Assembly (NCBI RefSeq): GCF_039822285.1
Contig: NZ_JBAJEY010000006.1
Coordinates: forward strand, 62,001-126,000
DNA: 64,000 nucleotides
Reading direction: 5' to 3'
Source of the DNA: Thiofaba sp039822285
Lineage (GTDB): Bacteria > Pseudomonadota > Gammaproteobacteria > Halothiobacillales > Halothiobacillaceae
Position 1 is the first letter of the stretch; each line of letters begins with the position of its first letter. Shown here in pieces: positions 1 to 8,660 of the stretch. The position numbers and the translations under genes are program-made. The notes under the pieces were generated by a model. The model ran no database searches. It saw only the letters and a program-made list of their open reading frames with translations, and was not told where the DNA came from.

Positions 1-1
1 C

Positions 2-514
2 ACCCTCCTGATCGAGGCCAACGAGCGCTGGGTCGCCCCCTTGCTGTGGTTTGTCCTGCTCGGCCCCCTCGGTGCGGTGGTCTACCGGCTGACCGCCCAC
101 GTCGAACAGCAGAGTGAGGCAGGGAGCCTGCGCGAGGCAGCACGCTTGCTGCGCGTCGCGCTGGACTGGCTGCCTGCGCGCCTGCTCGCGGGTATGTACA
201 TCCTTTCCGGCAGCTTCGAGGAAGGGCTGAATGCCTGGCGGCAGAGGGGGCAGCTGTCCGTCGATACCCCGCGCGAGGCATCGGCCGCCTCCCGGGCGCT
301 GGAACTCGAGCAGGCCAACCGCGACCTCCTGCTGCGCGTCGGGCGCGCTGCCCTGCGCACCGAGGAGTACAGCGTGACCACCGAGATCAGCGAGGCCGGT
401 GACATCGAGGCCGACGCCAGCATCGTGCGCGCCGCACGTGGGCTGGTGCTGCGCTCGCTGATTGCCCTCGTCGCCATCATCGCCCTGCTGACCCTGGGCG
501 GCTGGATCGCCTGA
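2..514 (+). CDS. AmpE-like membrane protein, 3' part only
   Basis: The reading frame is open from base 2, so the gene starts left of the window and only about 170 C-terminal residues are seen. The segment around ANERW...LLWFVLLGPLGAVVYRL resembles the conserved part of the AmpE/CobD-CbiB membrane family. A hydrophobic helix (about the last 22 residues, LIALVAIIALLTLGGWIA) closes the protein. AmpE is an inner-membrane protein linked to beta-lactamase induction and cell-wall signalling. The typical CbiB C-terminal GDAGRP-like region is absent, so I favour AmpE over cobalamin synthesis, although the next gene is CobC-like. The stop overlaps the next start (TGATG), which suggests translational coupling. 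Confidence 0.65.
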   Translation, partial: TLLIEANERWVAPLLWFVLLGPLGAVVYRLTAHVEQQSEAGSLREAARLLRVALDWLPARLLAGMYILSGSFEEGLNAWRQRGQLSVDTPREASAASRALELEQANRDLLLRVGRAALRTEEYSVTTEISEAGDIEADASIVRAARGLVLRSLIALVAIIALLTLGGWIA

Positions 515-1176
515 TGGCCAGGCTTGATTTGTTGCGTCACGGCGAGCCCGTGGGCGGCCCCCGCTATCGTGGGGATGGTGTGGACGACCCCCTGACCCCC
601 GAAGGGCTGGTCGCCATGTGGCGGGCGGTCGAGGGCGGGGTATGGGACATCGTCATTAGCTCGCCTTTGCAGCGCTGCCGGACCTTTGCCGAGGCCTATG
701 CCGAGAAGAGTGGGCTGCCCTTGGTCATCGAGCCGCGCCTGCGCGAGATCAACCTGGGCGTGTGGGAGGGCCTCAGCCATGAGGAAGTGCAGACCCACTG
801 GGCCGAGGCCTATGCCGCCTACAAGCGCGACATCGTCACCGGCATGCCCTACGGTTCCGAATCGGTGCTCGCCTTCATGGAGCGGGTGCGCGAGGCGCTG
901 GACGAGTTGGCCGCGCGCCATGCAGGCCAGCGGGTGCTGGTCGTCTGCCATGCCGTGGTGATGCGCGCCTCGCTCGCCCTGGCCCTGGACGCGCCGCCCC
1001 AAGTCCTCAACCGCATCCGCGTGGACTACGCTGCCATGCTGCGCCTGCGCCACGTCGTGGAAACCCTCCCAAGCCACCCTCCTGTGGATTCCGCGGAGCG
1101 ATCCAATGAGACACCAGGCATGGTGGTGCGCTCGCGCTGGGCGTTCGAGGGCCTGATCAATCCCTCTCCCCTCTGA
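514..1176 (+). CDS. Histidine phosphatase family protein (CobC/phosphoglycerate-mutase-like)
   Basis: This is a 220-residue cytosolic phosphatase of the histidine phosphatase superfamily. The RHGE motif at residues 8-11 carries the phospho-accepting His9. A SSPLQR segment, the REINLGVWEG segment and the second catalytic His (H146, in VCHAVVMR) complete the active site. Family members include alpha-ribazole phosphatase (CobC) and phosphoglycerate mutases, and the substrate cannot be read from the sequence. The gene overlaps its upstream neighbour by one base, and its own stop overlaps the start of the RpfE-like gene, so the three are probably one operon. Confidence 0.85.
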   Translation: MARLDLLRHGEPVGGPRYRGDGVDDPLTPEGLVAMWRAVEGGVWDIVISSPLQRCRTFAEAYAEKSGLPLVIEPRLREINLGVWEGLSHEEVQTHWAEAYAAYKRDIVTGMPYGSESVLAFMERVREALDELAARHAGQRVLVVCHAVVMRASLALALDAPPQVLNRIRVDYAAMLRLRHVVETLPSHPPVDSAERSNETPGMVVRSRWAFEGLINPSPL

Positions 1177-2210
1177 TGGCGGCCCTCACCCTCTTCGTGC
1201 CGGGACTCTTGGGCCCGTGGTCCGCCGAGGCCAACCCACCTCAGCCCCATGCCCCCGCCCTGCGGCGCATGCTGGCCCGCGGCGACCGCCTGCCGGTCGA
1301 GCTCCTCGGCTTTGAAGGCGCCCTCGCGCGGCTATTTGGTCATCAGGGCGAGGACCTGCCCTGGGCCGCACTCGGCCTGTGGGGCGAGACCGGCCAGCGT
1401 CCCGAAGGCTTTGTCCTGCGCCTCGACCCCGTCCACCTCAAGCTCGGCATGACCGACGCCATCGTCTTCGGCGGCCCCTCGCTGCGGCTGTCCATGGACG
1501 AGGCGCAGGCCCTGGCGGCCTCGGTCGAGGCCCATTTCAGCGAGCTTGGCTGGCGCCTCACCGTCGCCGCCCCCGAGCGCTGGTACCTGCAAGCCCCACA
1601 GGCCTTTGACCTCGTCACCACGCCCCTGACCCGCGCCCTGCGCCGGGACGCCGGCCTGTTCAAGCCGGGCGGGGCGGACGCCCCCCGCTGGCTCGCCTGG
1701 CTGACAGAAATCCAGATGCTGCTGCATGCGCATCCCGTGAATGAGGCGCGGGAGGCCAGGGGGCTGCCGATCATTAACCATCTTTGGCCTTGGGGCGCGG
1801 GGTCCATTCAAGGGTTGCCTGCGGACTTCACCCTCACCCCCAGCCCCTCTCCCATCAAGGGAGAGGGGGGTATGGTGGTCTTTGCCAACCACCCCCTCGC
1901 CCGAGGCCTGGCCCTTGCCTCGGGCTTACCGTTGCACGAGGTGCCCGAAACCTTTGCAGAACTGCCCTTGCCACCTTCCGGCGATGTTCTGGTCGTGCTT
2001 GATGAGGCCCTCTGGCCCTGGCTTTCGGGGGATATGGAGGACTGGCAGGCGACGGTCGAGGGGCTGGAGGCTCGGTGGTTTGCGCCGGTGTGGAGAAAGC
2101 TGGTCTGGCGCGGCGTCGAGTCATCGGTGTTGGAGTTCGCCACTCATCAGCGCTGGATATTGAAACCGATTCACCGCTGGCGGGTGTGGCGGCGTACAGG
2201 GAGGGTTTGA
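1176..2210 (+). CDS. RpfE-like / cofactor-independent phosphoglycerate-mutase-like conserved protein
   Basis: A 344-residue protein resembling the RpfE-type conserved proteins that lie next to recJ in xanthomonads and related bacteria. The N-terminal VPGLLGPW segment, DPVHL and APERWYL are the recognisable family stretches. Its biochemical role is not established. Residues about 218-231 (LTPSPSPIKGEGG) are the translation of a CCCTCTCCC-type hairpin repeat inserted in frame, and the family-like sequence resumes after it (FANHPLARGLA). The start overlaps the stop of the phosphatase gene, and recJ follows 2 bases after its stop, so it belongs to the same operon. Confidence 0.7.
   Translation: MAALTLFVPGLLGPWSAEANPPQPHAPALRRMLARGDRLPVELLGFEGALARLFGHQGEDLPWAALGLWGETGQRPEGFVLRLDPVHLKLGMTDAIVFGGPSLRLSMDEAQALAASVEAHFSELGWRLTVAAPERWYLQAPQAFDLVTTPLTRALRRDAGLFKPGGADAPRWLAWLTEIQMLLHAHPVNEAREARGLPIINHLWPWGAGSIQGLPADFTLTPSPSPIKGEGGMVVFANHPLARGLALASGLPLHEVPETFAELPLPPSGDVLVVLDEALWPWLSGDMEDWQATVEGLEARWFAPVWRKLVWRGVESSVLEFATHQRWILKPIHRWRVWRRTGRV
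1826..1872 (+). repeat. GC-rich hairpin repeat (family A) inside the RpfE-like gene
   Basis: The sequence reads CCCTCACCCCCAGCCCCTCTCCC, then ATCAAG, then GGGAGAGGGG, which gives a CCCTCTCCC/GGGAGAGGG stem. Very similar units occur at 7004-7100, 8661-8700, 9265-9304, 13881-13985 and inside ribD. Here it is a multiple of three with no stop and is translated as a Pro/Ser/Gly-rich insert. Boundaries are approximate. Confidence 0.8.
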
Positions 2211-2212
2211 GC

Positions 2213-3964
2213 ATGCGTGCGCACCGCCTGATCCGCCGCCGCGAGGTGGCCGTGCCCCCGGCCTTGTCATCCGTCCACCCTGTGCTGGCGCGGGTCTTGG
2301 CGGCGCGCGGGATCAGCTCGCCGGATCAGTTGGAGCTGGCCTTGAACCGCCTGCACTCGCCCAAGGCCCTTTCAGGGATCGAGCAGGCCGCAAGCCATCT
2401 TGCCGATGCCATCGAGGGGCAGGCGCGGCTGTTGGTGGTGGGGGACTTTGATGCCGACGGGGCGACGAGTACGGCACTGTGCCTGAGGGTGCTGCGCGCC
2501 TTCGGGGCCAAGGATGTGCATTACCGGGTGCCGAACCGCTTCGAGGATGGTTACGGGCTGACCCCGGAGATTGTCGAGGCGGTGCGCCCCCTTGGTGCCG
2601 AGCTTTTGCTGACGGTGGACAACGGGGTCACGGCGCTGGCGGGGGTGCAGGCGGCGAGGGATGCGGGGATGCGGGTGGTGGTGACCGATCATCACCTGCC
2701 GGGGGCGGAGTTGCCGTTGGCGGATGCCCTGGTGAATCCCAACCTGCCGGGCGATGGCTTCCCGAGCAAGCACCTCGCCGGAGTGGGGGTGGCGTTTTAT
2801 GTCCTCTCGGCCCTGCGCGCGGAGCTTGGACGGCGTGGCTGGTTCGAGCGGCGGGGCATGGAGGCACCGAACCTCGCGCGTTACCTCGATCTCGTGGCGC
2901 TCGGCACGGTGGCGGACGTGGTGCCGCTGGATCACAACAACCGGGTGCTGGTGGAGCAGGGATTAAGAAGAATGCGCGCCGGGCAGGCGGTGCCGGGCAT
3001 TCTGTCCCTGCTTGCGGTCAGTGGGCGGGATTTTCGCCGGGTGGTGGCGGGCGATCTGGGGTTTGGTGTCGGCCCGCGCCTGAATGCGGCAGGGCGCATG
3101 GAAGACATGTCGATTGGCATCCAGTGCCTGTTGGCCGAGCAGCCCGAGGTGGCGCGCCGCTTGGCGGAGGAGCTGCATCAGCTCAACACCCAGCGGCAGA
3201 CGGTGGAGGCGGAGATGCAGCAGCAGGCGCTCGCCATCCTCAAGCAGTTGCATGAGCGGCTGGATGCCGACAGCCTGCCGCGTGGGGTGTGTCTGTTCGA
3301 TGCGGATTGGCATCAGGGGGTGATCGGCATTCTCGCCTCGCGGATCAAGGAGCGCCTGCACCGGCCGGTGATCGCCTTTGCGCCGGATGGCAACGGTGGC
3401 ATCAAGGGGTCGGCACGCTCCATCCCCGGCCTGCACCTGCGCGATGCGCTGGAGGAGGTGGATGCACAAAACCCTGGCCTGATCCAGCGCTTCGGCGGGC
3501 ATGCCATGGCGGCGGGTTTGCAGCTTCCCGAGCCGCATTTCAAGGACTTCGCCCTGGCCTTCGATGAGGTGGTGCGGCGCAAGGTGGCGGACGAGGACTG
3601 GCAGGGGATCCTTTTGACCGACGGGCCGCTGGAGCCTTGTGAGATGACGCTGGAGCTGGCCGAGTTGCTGCGCTATGCCCAGCCCTGGGGACAGCACATG
3701 CCGGAGCCGTTGTTCGATGATGTGTTCCGCGTGCGCGAGCGGCGGCCGATGGGGGCGGCGGGAAACCACTGGCGCTTCGTGCTCGAGCACCGCGCGGGTG
3801 GCACGCCGTTCGAGGCGGTGCTGTTCAACACGCAGGCCAGTGACCTGCCACCTGGTGACTGGTGGCGGGTGGCCTTCAAGCTGGATGTGAACGAGTTTCG
3901 CGGCAACCGCCGCCTGCAGCTGATGCTGGAGCAGGTGGAGGCCGCGCCGGCGGCGGCAGGCTGA
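2213..3964 (+). CDS. recJ: Single-stranded-DNA-specific exonuclease RecJ
   Basis: RecJ degrades single-stranded DNA 5' to 3' in recombination and mismatch repair, using metal ions held by a DHH phosphoesterase core. Motif I (D78-F-D80-A-D82-G) and motif III (D159-H160-H161) are intact. The DHHA1 domain follows, with the family GG-H motif near RFGGHAMAAG, and a C-terminal OB-like region ends at VEAAPAAAG. At 583 residues it matches the family. I chose the ATG at 2213, two bases after the preceding stop; the frame is open further upstream, but that extension overlaps the RpfE-like gene and is not RecJ-like. Confidence 0.95.
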   Translation: MRAHRLIRRREVAVPPALSSVHPVLARVLAARGISSPDQLELALNRLHSPKALSGIEQAASHLADAIEGQARLLVVGDFDADGATSTALCLRVLRAFGAKDVHYRVPNRFEDGYGLTPEIVEAVRPLGAELLLTVDNGVTALAGVQAARDAGMRVVVTDHHLPGAELPLADALVNPNLPGDGFPSKHLAGVGVAFYVLSALRAELGRRGWFERRGMEAPNLARYLDLVALGTVADVVPLDHNNRVLVEQGLRRMRAGQAVPGILSLLAVSGRDFRRVVAGDLGFGVGPRLNAAGRMEDMSIGIQCLLAEQPEVARRLAEELHQLNTQRQTVEAEMQQQALAILKQLHERLDADSLPRGVCLFDADWHQGVIGILASRIKERLHRPVIAFAPDGNGGIKGSARSIPGLHLRDALEEVDAQNPGLIQRFGGHAMAAGLQLPEPHFKDFALAFDEVVRRKVADEDWQGILLTDGPLEPCEMTLELAELLRYAQPWGQHMPEPLFDDVFRVRERRPMGAAGNHWRFVLEHRAGGTPFEAVLFNTQASDLPPGDWWRVAFKLDVNEFRGNRRLQLMLEQVEAAPAAAG

Positions 3965-3977
3965 GTCCGGGAGGGCG

Positions 3978-5411
3978 TCAGGGCTGCTCGTAAACCCACT
4001 TCAGGATGGCGTCCTGCACCCTGCTGCCGATGCCATTGTGCACCCCGGGTTCGTTGTGGAGCACGACTACCGCATAGGCGCGGCCGTTACGCGAGAGCAT
4101 GTACCCCGCGATGGCGCGCACCCCGTTGAGCGTGCCGGTCTTGAATTGGGCGCGGCCCTTGATGTCCTCGTTGCGCAGCCGCTTGCGCACGGTCCCGTCG
4201 ACCCCGACGATCGGCAGCGAAGTGGTGAACTCCAGCATGGTCGGTCCGTGGTAGACCTTCATCAGTAAGTCGCCGAGGTGGCGGGCGTTGATGCGTGTCT
4301 CCCGTGACAGCCCCGAACCGTTGCCGAGCACGAACTCGGGCCACTTCCAGCCCTGCCTCTCCAGCCAGTAGTCGACCGCCCGCGAACCCTTCTCGAGCGT
4401 GGCGGGTGGCCCGAACTGGGCGGCGCCGACAGAGAGCAGCAGCTGGCGGGCCATCACGTTGCTGCTCTGCTTGTTCATCGGGATGATGACCTCGGCCAGC
4501 GGGCGTGAGAGGAAGACGTCGAACAGCACAGCCTGGGGCGGAAGTGGCCCGACCCGCCCCCCGCCATCGAAGCTGCCGCCCAGCTCCTTCCACATGGCGC
4601 GGAAGGCCCCGAGCAGCATGTCCTGCGGTTCGGCCACCACCCGGTAGAACTCCCGTCCGCCGCACTCCGGCGCGTACTGGCCGGCAAACTCGATGACCGG
4701 CCCCTGCGTCGAGGGACGGACATCCAGGGTGAGGTTGTCCTGACAGCCCTTGCCCTTGGCCGGCTTGACCCGGTTTTCGATCCGCACCCCCGCCACCGGC
4801 GGGTCGGTGAGGATGTTCAGGCGCCGAGTGGCCGGGTCGGGCTGGACGATGAGACGGGTCGCGCGCTGGTTCAGCAGCAGGGCATCGGGTAGGGCGTTGT
4901 AGGGGGAATAGGGCTGGCCGTCGAAGGCCGCTGGGTCTTCCGGGGGCAGGCTGAAGAAGGTGTTGTCCAGCACCAGATCGCCGTGGATGGTGTGCAGGCC
5001 CCGCTCGCGCAGCCGTTGCAGCAGGGCCCAGAGATCCTCGGTCAGGAACATCGGGTTGCCGTAACCCTTGAGCACCAGGTCGCCCTGCAGTACACCCTGG
5101 TTGATCGGCTGGGTGACGTAGGTCTCGGTCGGCCAGGTGTAGCCTGGGCCGAGCACGTCCAGCGCGACAGCCGTGGTGACCAGCTTCATGACCGAGGCCG
5201 GGTTTTGCGGCAGGTCGGCGTTCCAGGCCAGCACGGGCCGGTCGCTGTCCACCGCCTGTACCCAGACGGAGAGGCTGTCGCGGTCAGCCTTGTGGCGGGC
5301 CAGCACCTCTTCCACTTCGGGGGGAAGGTGGGCCGCGCCGGCAGCCTGAGCGAACGGCAGGAGGAGGCTCAGGGCGAGGGTTCGGAGCAGGGCGGGCATG
5401 GCGATCTTCAT
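3978..5411 (-). CDS. dacB: D-alanyl-D-alanine carboxypeptidase/endopeptidase (PBP4)
   Basis: A 477-residue periplasmic penicillin-binding protein of the S13 family that trims and hydrolyses peptidoglycan cross-links. A signal peptide (about residues 1-27, ending AQAAGAA) is followed by the three active-site motifs: S73-V-M-K76, an SSN triad within KQSSNVMA, and KTG within FKTGTLNGV. The start at 5411 was chosen because it begins a typical signal peptide; the longer upstream frame runs antisense through ppnP. It converges with recJ (13-bp gap) and diverges from ppnP, with which it shares a 72-bp intergenic region. Confidence 0.93.
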   Translation of the reverse strand: MKIAMPALLRTLALSLLLPFAQAAGAAHLPPEVEEVLARHKADRDSLSVWVQAVDSDRPVLAWNADLPQNPASVMKLVTTAVALDVLGPGYTWPTETYVTQPINQGVLQGDLVLKGYGNPMFLTEDLWALLQRLRERGLHTIHGDLVLDNTFFSLPPEDPAAFDGQPYSPYNALPDALLLNQRATRLIVQPDPATRRLNILTDPPVAGVRIENRVKPAKGKGCQDNLTLDVRPSTQGPVIEFAGQYAPECGGREFYRVVAEPQDMLLGAFRAMWKELGGSFDGGGRVGPLPPQAVLFDVFLSRPLAEVIIPMNKQSSNVMARQLLLSVGAAQFGPPATLEKGSRAVDYWLERQGWKWPEFVLGNGSGLSRETRINARHLGDLLMKVYHGPTMLEFTTSLPIVGVDGTVRKRLRNEDIKGRAQFKTGTLNGVRAIAGYMLSRNGRAYAVVVLHNEPGVHNGIGSRVQDAILKWVYEQP

Positions 5412-5483
5412 GAGTGGAAACTCTAGCCGTAGGCAAACAAACAGGCTAGTCTTGACGGTTTGCATTTTTTGCCGGAGTCCGCC

Positions 5484-5798
5484 ATGAGCGAGCGCATTGA
5501 GAATGTTACCCTGAACCGCAAGGCCAACATCTATTTCGACGGCAAGGTGGTCAGCCACGGCTTCACCAAGGCCGACGGCCAGAAGGCCACCCTGGGTGTG
5601 ATCTTCCCGGGCAGCTTCCGCTTCAACGTGCAGGCGCCCGAGCTGATGGAAATCATCGCGGGTTCGTGCCGCGTCAAGGTCGGCGAAGGCGAATGGGCGA
5701 CCTATGGCGCCGGCCAGAGCTTCAACGTCCCGGAAAACGGTTATTTCGACATCGAGGTGCTTGACGGCACCACCGAATACCAGTGCACCTTCGGTTGA
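5484..5798 (+). CDS. ppnP: Pyrimidine/purine nucleoside phosphorylase PpnP
   Basis: A 104-residue single-domain cupin of the YaiE/PpnP (DUF1255) family, which phosphorolyses a broad range of nucleosides to base plus ribose-1-phosphate. The body (KANIYFDGKVVSHGF, ATLGVIFPGSF, CTFG end) follows the family closely over its whole length, and the protein is about ten residues longer than the E. coli enzyme. The ATG at 5484 starts the conserved region. It is divergent from dacB and lies 32 bp upstream of prfB, possibly in the same transcript. Confidence 0.9.
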   Translation: MSERIENVTLNRKANIYFDGKVVSHGFTKADGQKATLGVIFPGSFRFNVQAPELMEIIAGSCRVKVGEGEWATYGAGQSFNVPENGYFDIEVLDGTTEYQCTFG

Positions 5799-5830
5799 AC
5801 CCTGGGCGTCATCCACAAGTCTTAGACAAC

Positions 5831-6929
5831 ATGCTCGAAATCAATCCCATCCTGAATGAAATCAAAGACCTCCAAGGGCGCACGGACGCCCTGAGGGGGT
5901 ATCTTTGACTACGATCACAAGGCTGAACGTCTGGAAGAAGTCCAGCGCGAGCTGGAAGACCCGAACATCTGGAACGACCCTGAGCGCGCCCAGGCGCTGA
6001 ACAAGGAACGGGCCCAGCTCGAGGGCGTGGTCAGCACCCTGCAGTCGCTGACTGCGAGCCTGGCCGATGCCGGGGAACTGCTGGAGATGGCCGCCGAGGA
6101 GGGCGACGAGGCGAGCGTGCAATCCATCGCCGACGACGTCGCCAAGCAGCGCGCCAAGGTCGAGGAACTGGAGTTCCGCCGTATGTTCTCCGGCGAGATG
6201 GACGCGGCCAACTGTTTCCTCGACATCCAGGCCGGCGCGGGCGGCACCGAGGCGCAGGACTGGGCCAGCATGTTGCTGCGCATGTACCTGCGCTGGGCCG
6301 AGAAGCGCGGCTTCAAGACCGAGATCATGGAGCTCTCCGAGGGCGAGGTGGCAGGCATCAAATCCGCCACCGTGCGCATCGAGGGGGAATACGCCTTCGG
6401 CTGGCTGCGCACCGAGACCGGCGTGCACCGCCTGGTGCGCAAGTCGCCGTTCGATTCCGGCAACCGCCGCCACACCTCGTTTGCCTCCGTATTCGTCTCG
6501 CCCGAGGTGGATGACAGCTTCGAGATCGAGATCAACCCGGCCGACCTGCGCGTGGACGTGTACCGTGCCTCCGGTGCCGGTGGTCAGCACGTCAACCGCA
6601 CCGAGTCCGCGGTGCGCTTCACCCACATCCCCACCGGCGTGGTGGTGGCCTGCCAGACCGAGCGTTCGCAGATCCAAAACCGCGACCGCGCGATGAAGAT
6701 GCTGAAGGCCAAGCTCTACGAGCTGGAAATGCAGAAGCGCAACGCCGCCGCCCAGGCGCTGGAGGACACCAAGTCCGACGTGTCCTGGGGCAACCAGATC
6801 CGCTCCTACGTGCTCGACCAGTCGCGCATCAAGGACCTGCGCACCGGCTACGAGGTCGGCAACACCCAGGCGGTGCTGGATGGTGACCTGGATGGCTTTA
6901 TCGAGGCCAGCCTGAAGAGCGGGTTGTAA
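5831..6929 (+). CDS. prfB: Peptide chain release factor 2, programmed +1 frameshift
   Basis: RF2 recognises UGA and UAA stops and releases the peptide. Translation starts at the ATG at 5831. After 25 codons the zero frame hits TGA at 5906-5908 in the context CTT TGA C, preceded by an internal Shine-Dalgarno AGGGGG at 5894-5899. A +1 slip on CTT continues as GAC TAC at 5907 and gives 365 residues. The peptidyl-hydrolysis GGQ motif falls at residues 250-252 and the stop-recognition SPF motif lies in KSPFDSGNRRH. Both position and length match the E. coli protein. lysS follows after a repeat-bearing gap. Confidence 0.97.
5891..5909 (+). promoter_or_regulatory. prfB autoregulatory frameshift site
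   Basis: The canonical elements are all present: an SD-like AGGGGG three bases before the slippery CTT codon, an in-frame TGA and a following C. When RF2 is scarce the ribosome pauses at TGA and shifts +1, so RF2 controls its own synthesis. Confidence 0.95.
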
Positions 6930-7003
6930 CCCATGACGACCGTGCGCTTCGATGAGCATGTTCCCAAGCAAGGGAAATGCTGAGAACCAAGGAATGTGGC
7001 ACG

Positions 7004-7100
7004 TCCCCTCCCCCTGGTGGGGGAGGGTTAGGGAGAGGGGGAAGTTCAACGGGTTATCACCCTCTCCCCCAACCCCTCCCCCTCAAGGGGGAGGGGAGAG
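7004..7100. repeat. Two tandem GC-rich hairpins (family A) between prfB and lysS
   Basis: Two back-to-back imperfect palindromes: CCCTCCCCCTGGTGGGGGAGGG at about 7006-7027, then CCCTCTCCCCCAACCCCTCCCCCTCAAGGGGGAGGGGAGAG near 7060-7100. The second is the inverted counterpart of the first, so the pair can also fold as one long cruciform. The same arrangement recurs at 13881-13985. No gene lies here. The T6 run after the second hairpin (about 7101) could make it act as a terminator for prfB. Confidence 0.75.
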
Positions 7101-7136
7101 TTTTTTGATTAGCGCTTCCCAAGGCGGATTGACCCC

Positions 7137-8636
7137 ATGACTGAAGCAAGCCAAGTGCAAACCGACGAAAGCCACCTGATCGCCGAGCGCCGCGCCAAGC
7201 TCGCGCGCATCCGCGAGAAGGGCGTGGCCTTCCCGAATGATTTCCGCCGCAATGTGGTGGCGGGCGAGCTGCATGCCGAATACGGCGAGAAGGAGCGCGA
7301 GTGGTTCGAGGCCAACACCGTCCGTGCTGCCATCGCCGGGCGGGTGATGGCCAAGCGGGTGATGGGCAAGGCCACCTTCCTCTCGGTGCTCGACATGTCC
7401 GGCCGCATCCAGGTCTATGTCAGCCGCCAGGACATCGGCGATGAGGCCTACGAGGAGCTGACGAGCTGGGACATCGGCGACATCGCCGGTTTCGAGGGCA
7501 AGCTGTTCAAGACCCAGAAGGGCGAGCTGACCGTGCATGCGGATACCGTGCGCCTGCTGACCAAGAGCCTGCGCCCGCTGCCGGACAAGTTCCACGGTCT
7601 GACCGATACCGAGCAGCGCTACCGCCAGCGTTATGTCGACCTGATCATGAACGAGCCGGTGCGTGAGACCTTCCGCACCCGGACCAAGATCATCAAATAC
7701 ATCCGTGACTTCCTCGACGCGCGCGGCTTCCTCGAGGTCGAGACTCCGATGATGCACGTCATCCCCGGCGGGGCCTCGGCCAAGCCCTTCGTCACCTTCC
7801 ACAACACGCTCGACATGGAGCTGTTCCTGCGCATCGCGCCGGAGCTCTACCTCAAGCGTCTGGTGGTGGGCGGCTTCGAGCGCGTCTATGAGATCAACCG
7901 CAACTTCCGCAACGAGGGGCTGTCCACCCGGCACAACCCCGAGTTCACCATGATCGAGTTCTATCAGGCCTATGCCGACTACCATGACCTGATGAACCTG
8001 ACCGAAGACCTGCTGCGTGGCCTGGCCCTGCACGTGCTCGGCACCACCGAGGTGCCCTACCAGGGCGAGGTCTACGACTTTGGTGGAAAATTCGCGCGCA
8101 TGACGGTCAAAGAGGCGATCCTGCACTTCAACCCGGGCGTGACCGAGGCCGACCTCGACGATCTGGAGCGCTGCCGCGCCCTCGCCACCCGCCTCGGCAT
8201 CCCGCTCAAGGACAGCTATGGCCTCGGCAAGGTGCAGATCGAGATCTTCGAGAAGACCGCCGAGCACCGGTTGAAGAACCCGACCTTCATCACCGAATAC
8301 CCGGCCGAGGTCTCGCCGCTCGCCCGCCGCAACGATGCCAACCCGTTCGTGACCGATCGCTTCGAGTTCTTCGTCGGCGGCCGCGAGATCGCCAATGGCT
8401 TCTCCGAGCTGAACGACGCGGAGGACCAGGCCGAGCGTTTCCGCAAGCAGGTCGAGGAGAAGGACGCAGGCGACGAGGAGGCCATGCACTTCGACGCGGA
8501 CTACATCCGCGCCCTCGAGCACGGCCTGCCGCCAACCGCGGGCGAGGGTATCGGCATCGACCGGCTGGTCATGCTCCTGACCGACTCCCCGTCGATCCGC
8601 GACGTGCTGCTGTTCCCGCACATGCGGCCGGAGTGA
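7137..8636 (+). CDS. lysS: Lysyl-tRNA synthetase, class II
   Basis: A 499-residue enzyme that charges tRNA-Lys. The N-terminal OB anticodon-binding domain (residues about 60-145, e.g. GRVMAKRVMGKATF) precedes the class II catalytic core. Motif 2 is FRNEGLSTRHNPEFT and motif 3 is GIGIDRLVML near the C-terminus. Length and motif spacing are normal. The ATG at 7137 sits just after a family A repeat and is the first start that keeps the usual N-terminus (residues then reading HLIAERRAKL). Gene order recJ-prfB-lysS is conserved in related proteobacteria. Confidence 0.97.
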   Translation: MTEASQVQTDESHLIAERRAKLARIREKGVAFPNDFRRNVVAGELHAEYGEKEREWFEANTVRAAIAGRVMAKRVMGKATFLSVLDMSGRIQVYVSRQDIGDEAYEELTSWDIGDIAGFEGKLFKTQKGELTVHADTVRLLTKSLRPLPDKFHGLTDTEQRYRQRYVDLIMNEPVRETFRTRTKIIKYIRDFLDARGFLEVETPMMHVIPGGASAKPFVTFHNTLDMELFLRIAPELYLKRLVVGGFERVYEINRNFRNEGLSTRHNPEFTMIEFYQAYADYHDLMNLTEDLLRGLALHVLGTTEVPYQGEVYDFGGKFARMTVKEAILHFNPGVTEADLDDLERCRALATRLGIPLKDSYGLGKVQIEIFEKTAEHRLKNPTFITEYPAEVSPLARRNDANPFVTDRFEFFVGGREIANGFSELNDAEDQAERFRKQVEEKDAGDEEAMHFDADYIRALEHGLPPTAGEGIGIDRLVMLLTDSPSIRDVLLFPHMRPE

Positions 8637-8660
8637 AGGCAGGCGGCTTGGGGAAACTGA

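Noticed and set aside
82..1077. Long minus-strand frame opposite the AmpE-like and phosphatase genes
   Set aside because: Shadow of high-GC coding sequence on the other strand; no motifs.
2075..2212. N-terminal extension of recJ by 46 codons
   Set aside because: It overlaps the RpfE-like gene, has no RecJ similarity, and a good ATG exists at 2213.
5412..5816. Extension of dacB upstream of 5411
   Set aside because: It runs antisense through ppnP and precedes a clear signal-peptide start.
5906..5908. TGA as a nonsense mutation disrupting prfB
   Set aside because: The context is the conserved programmed frameshift site with internal Shine-Dalgarno, so the gene is intact.
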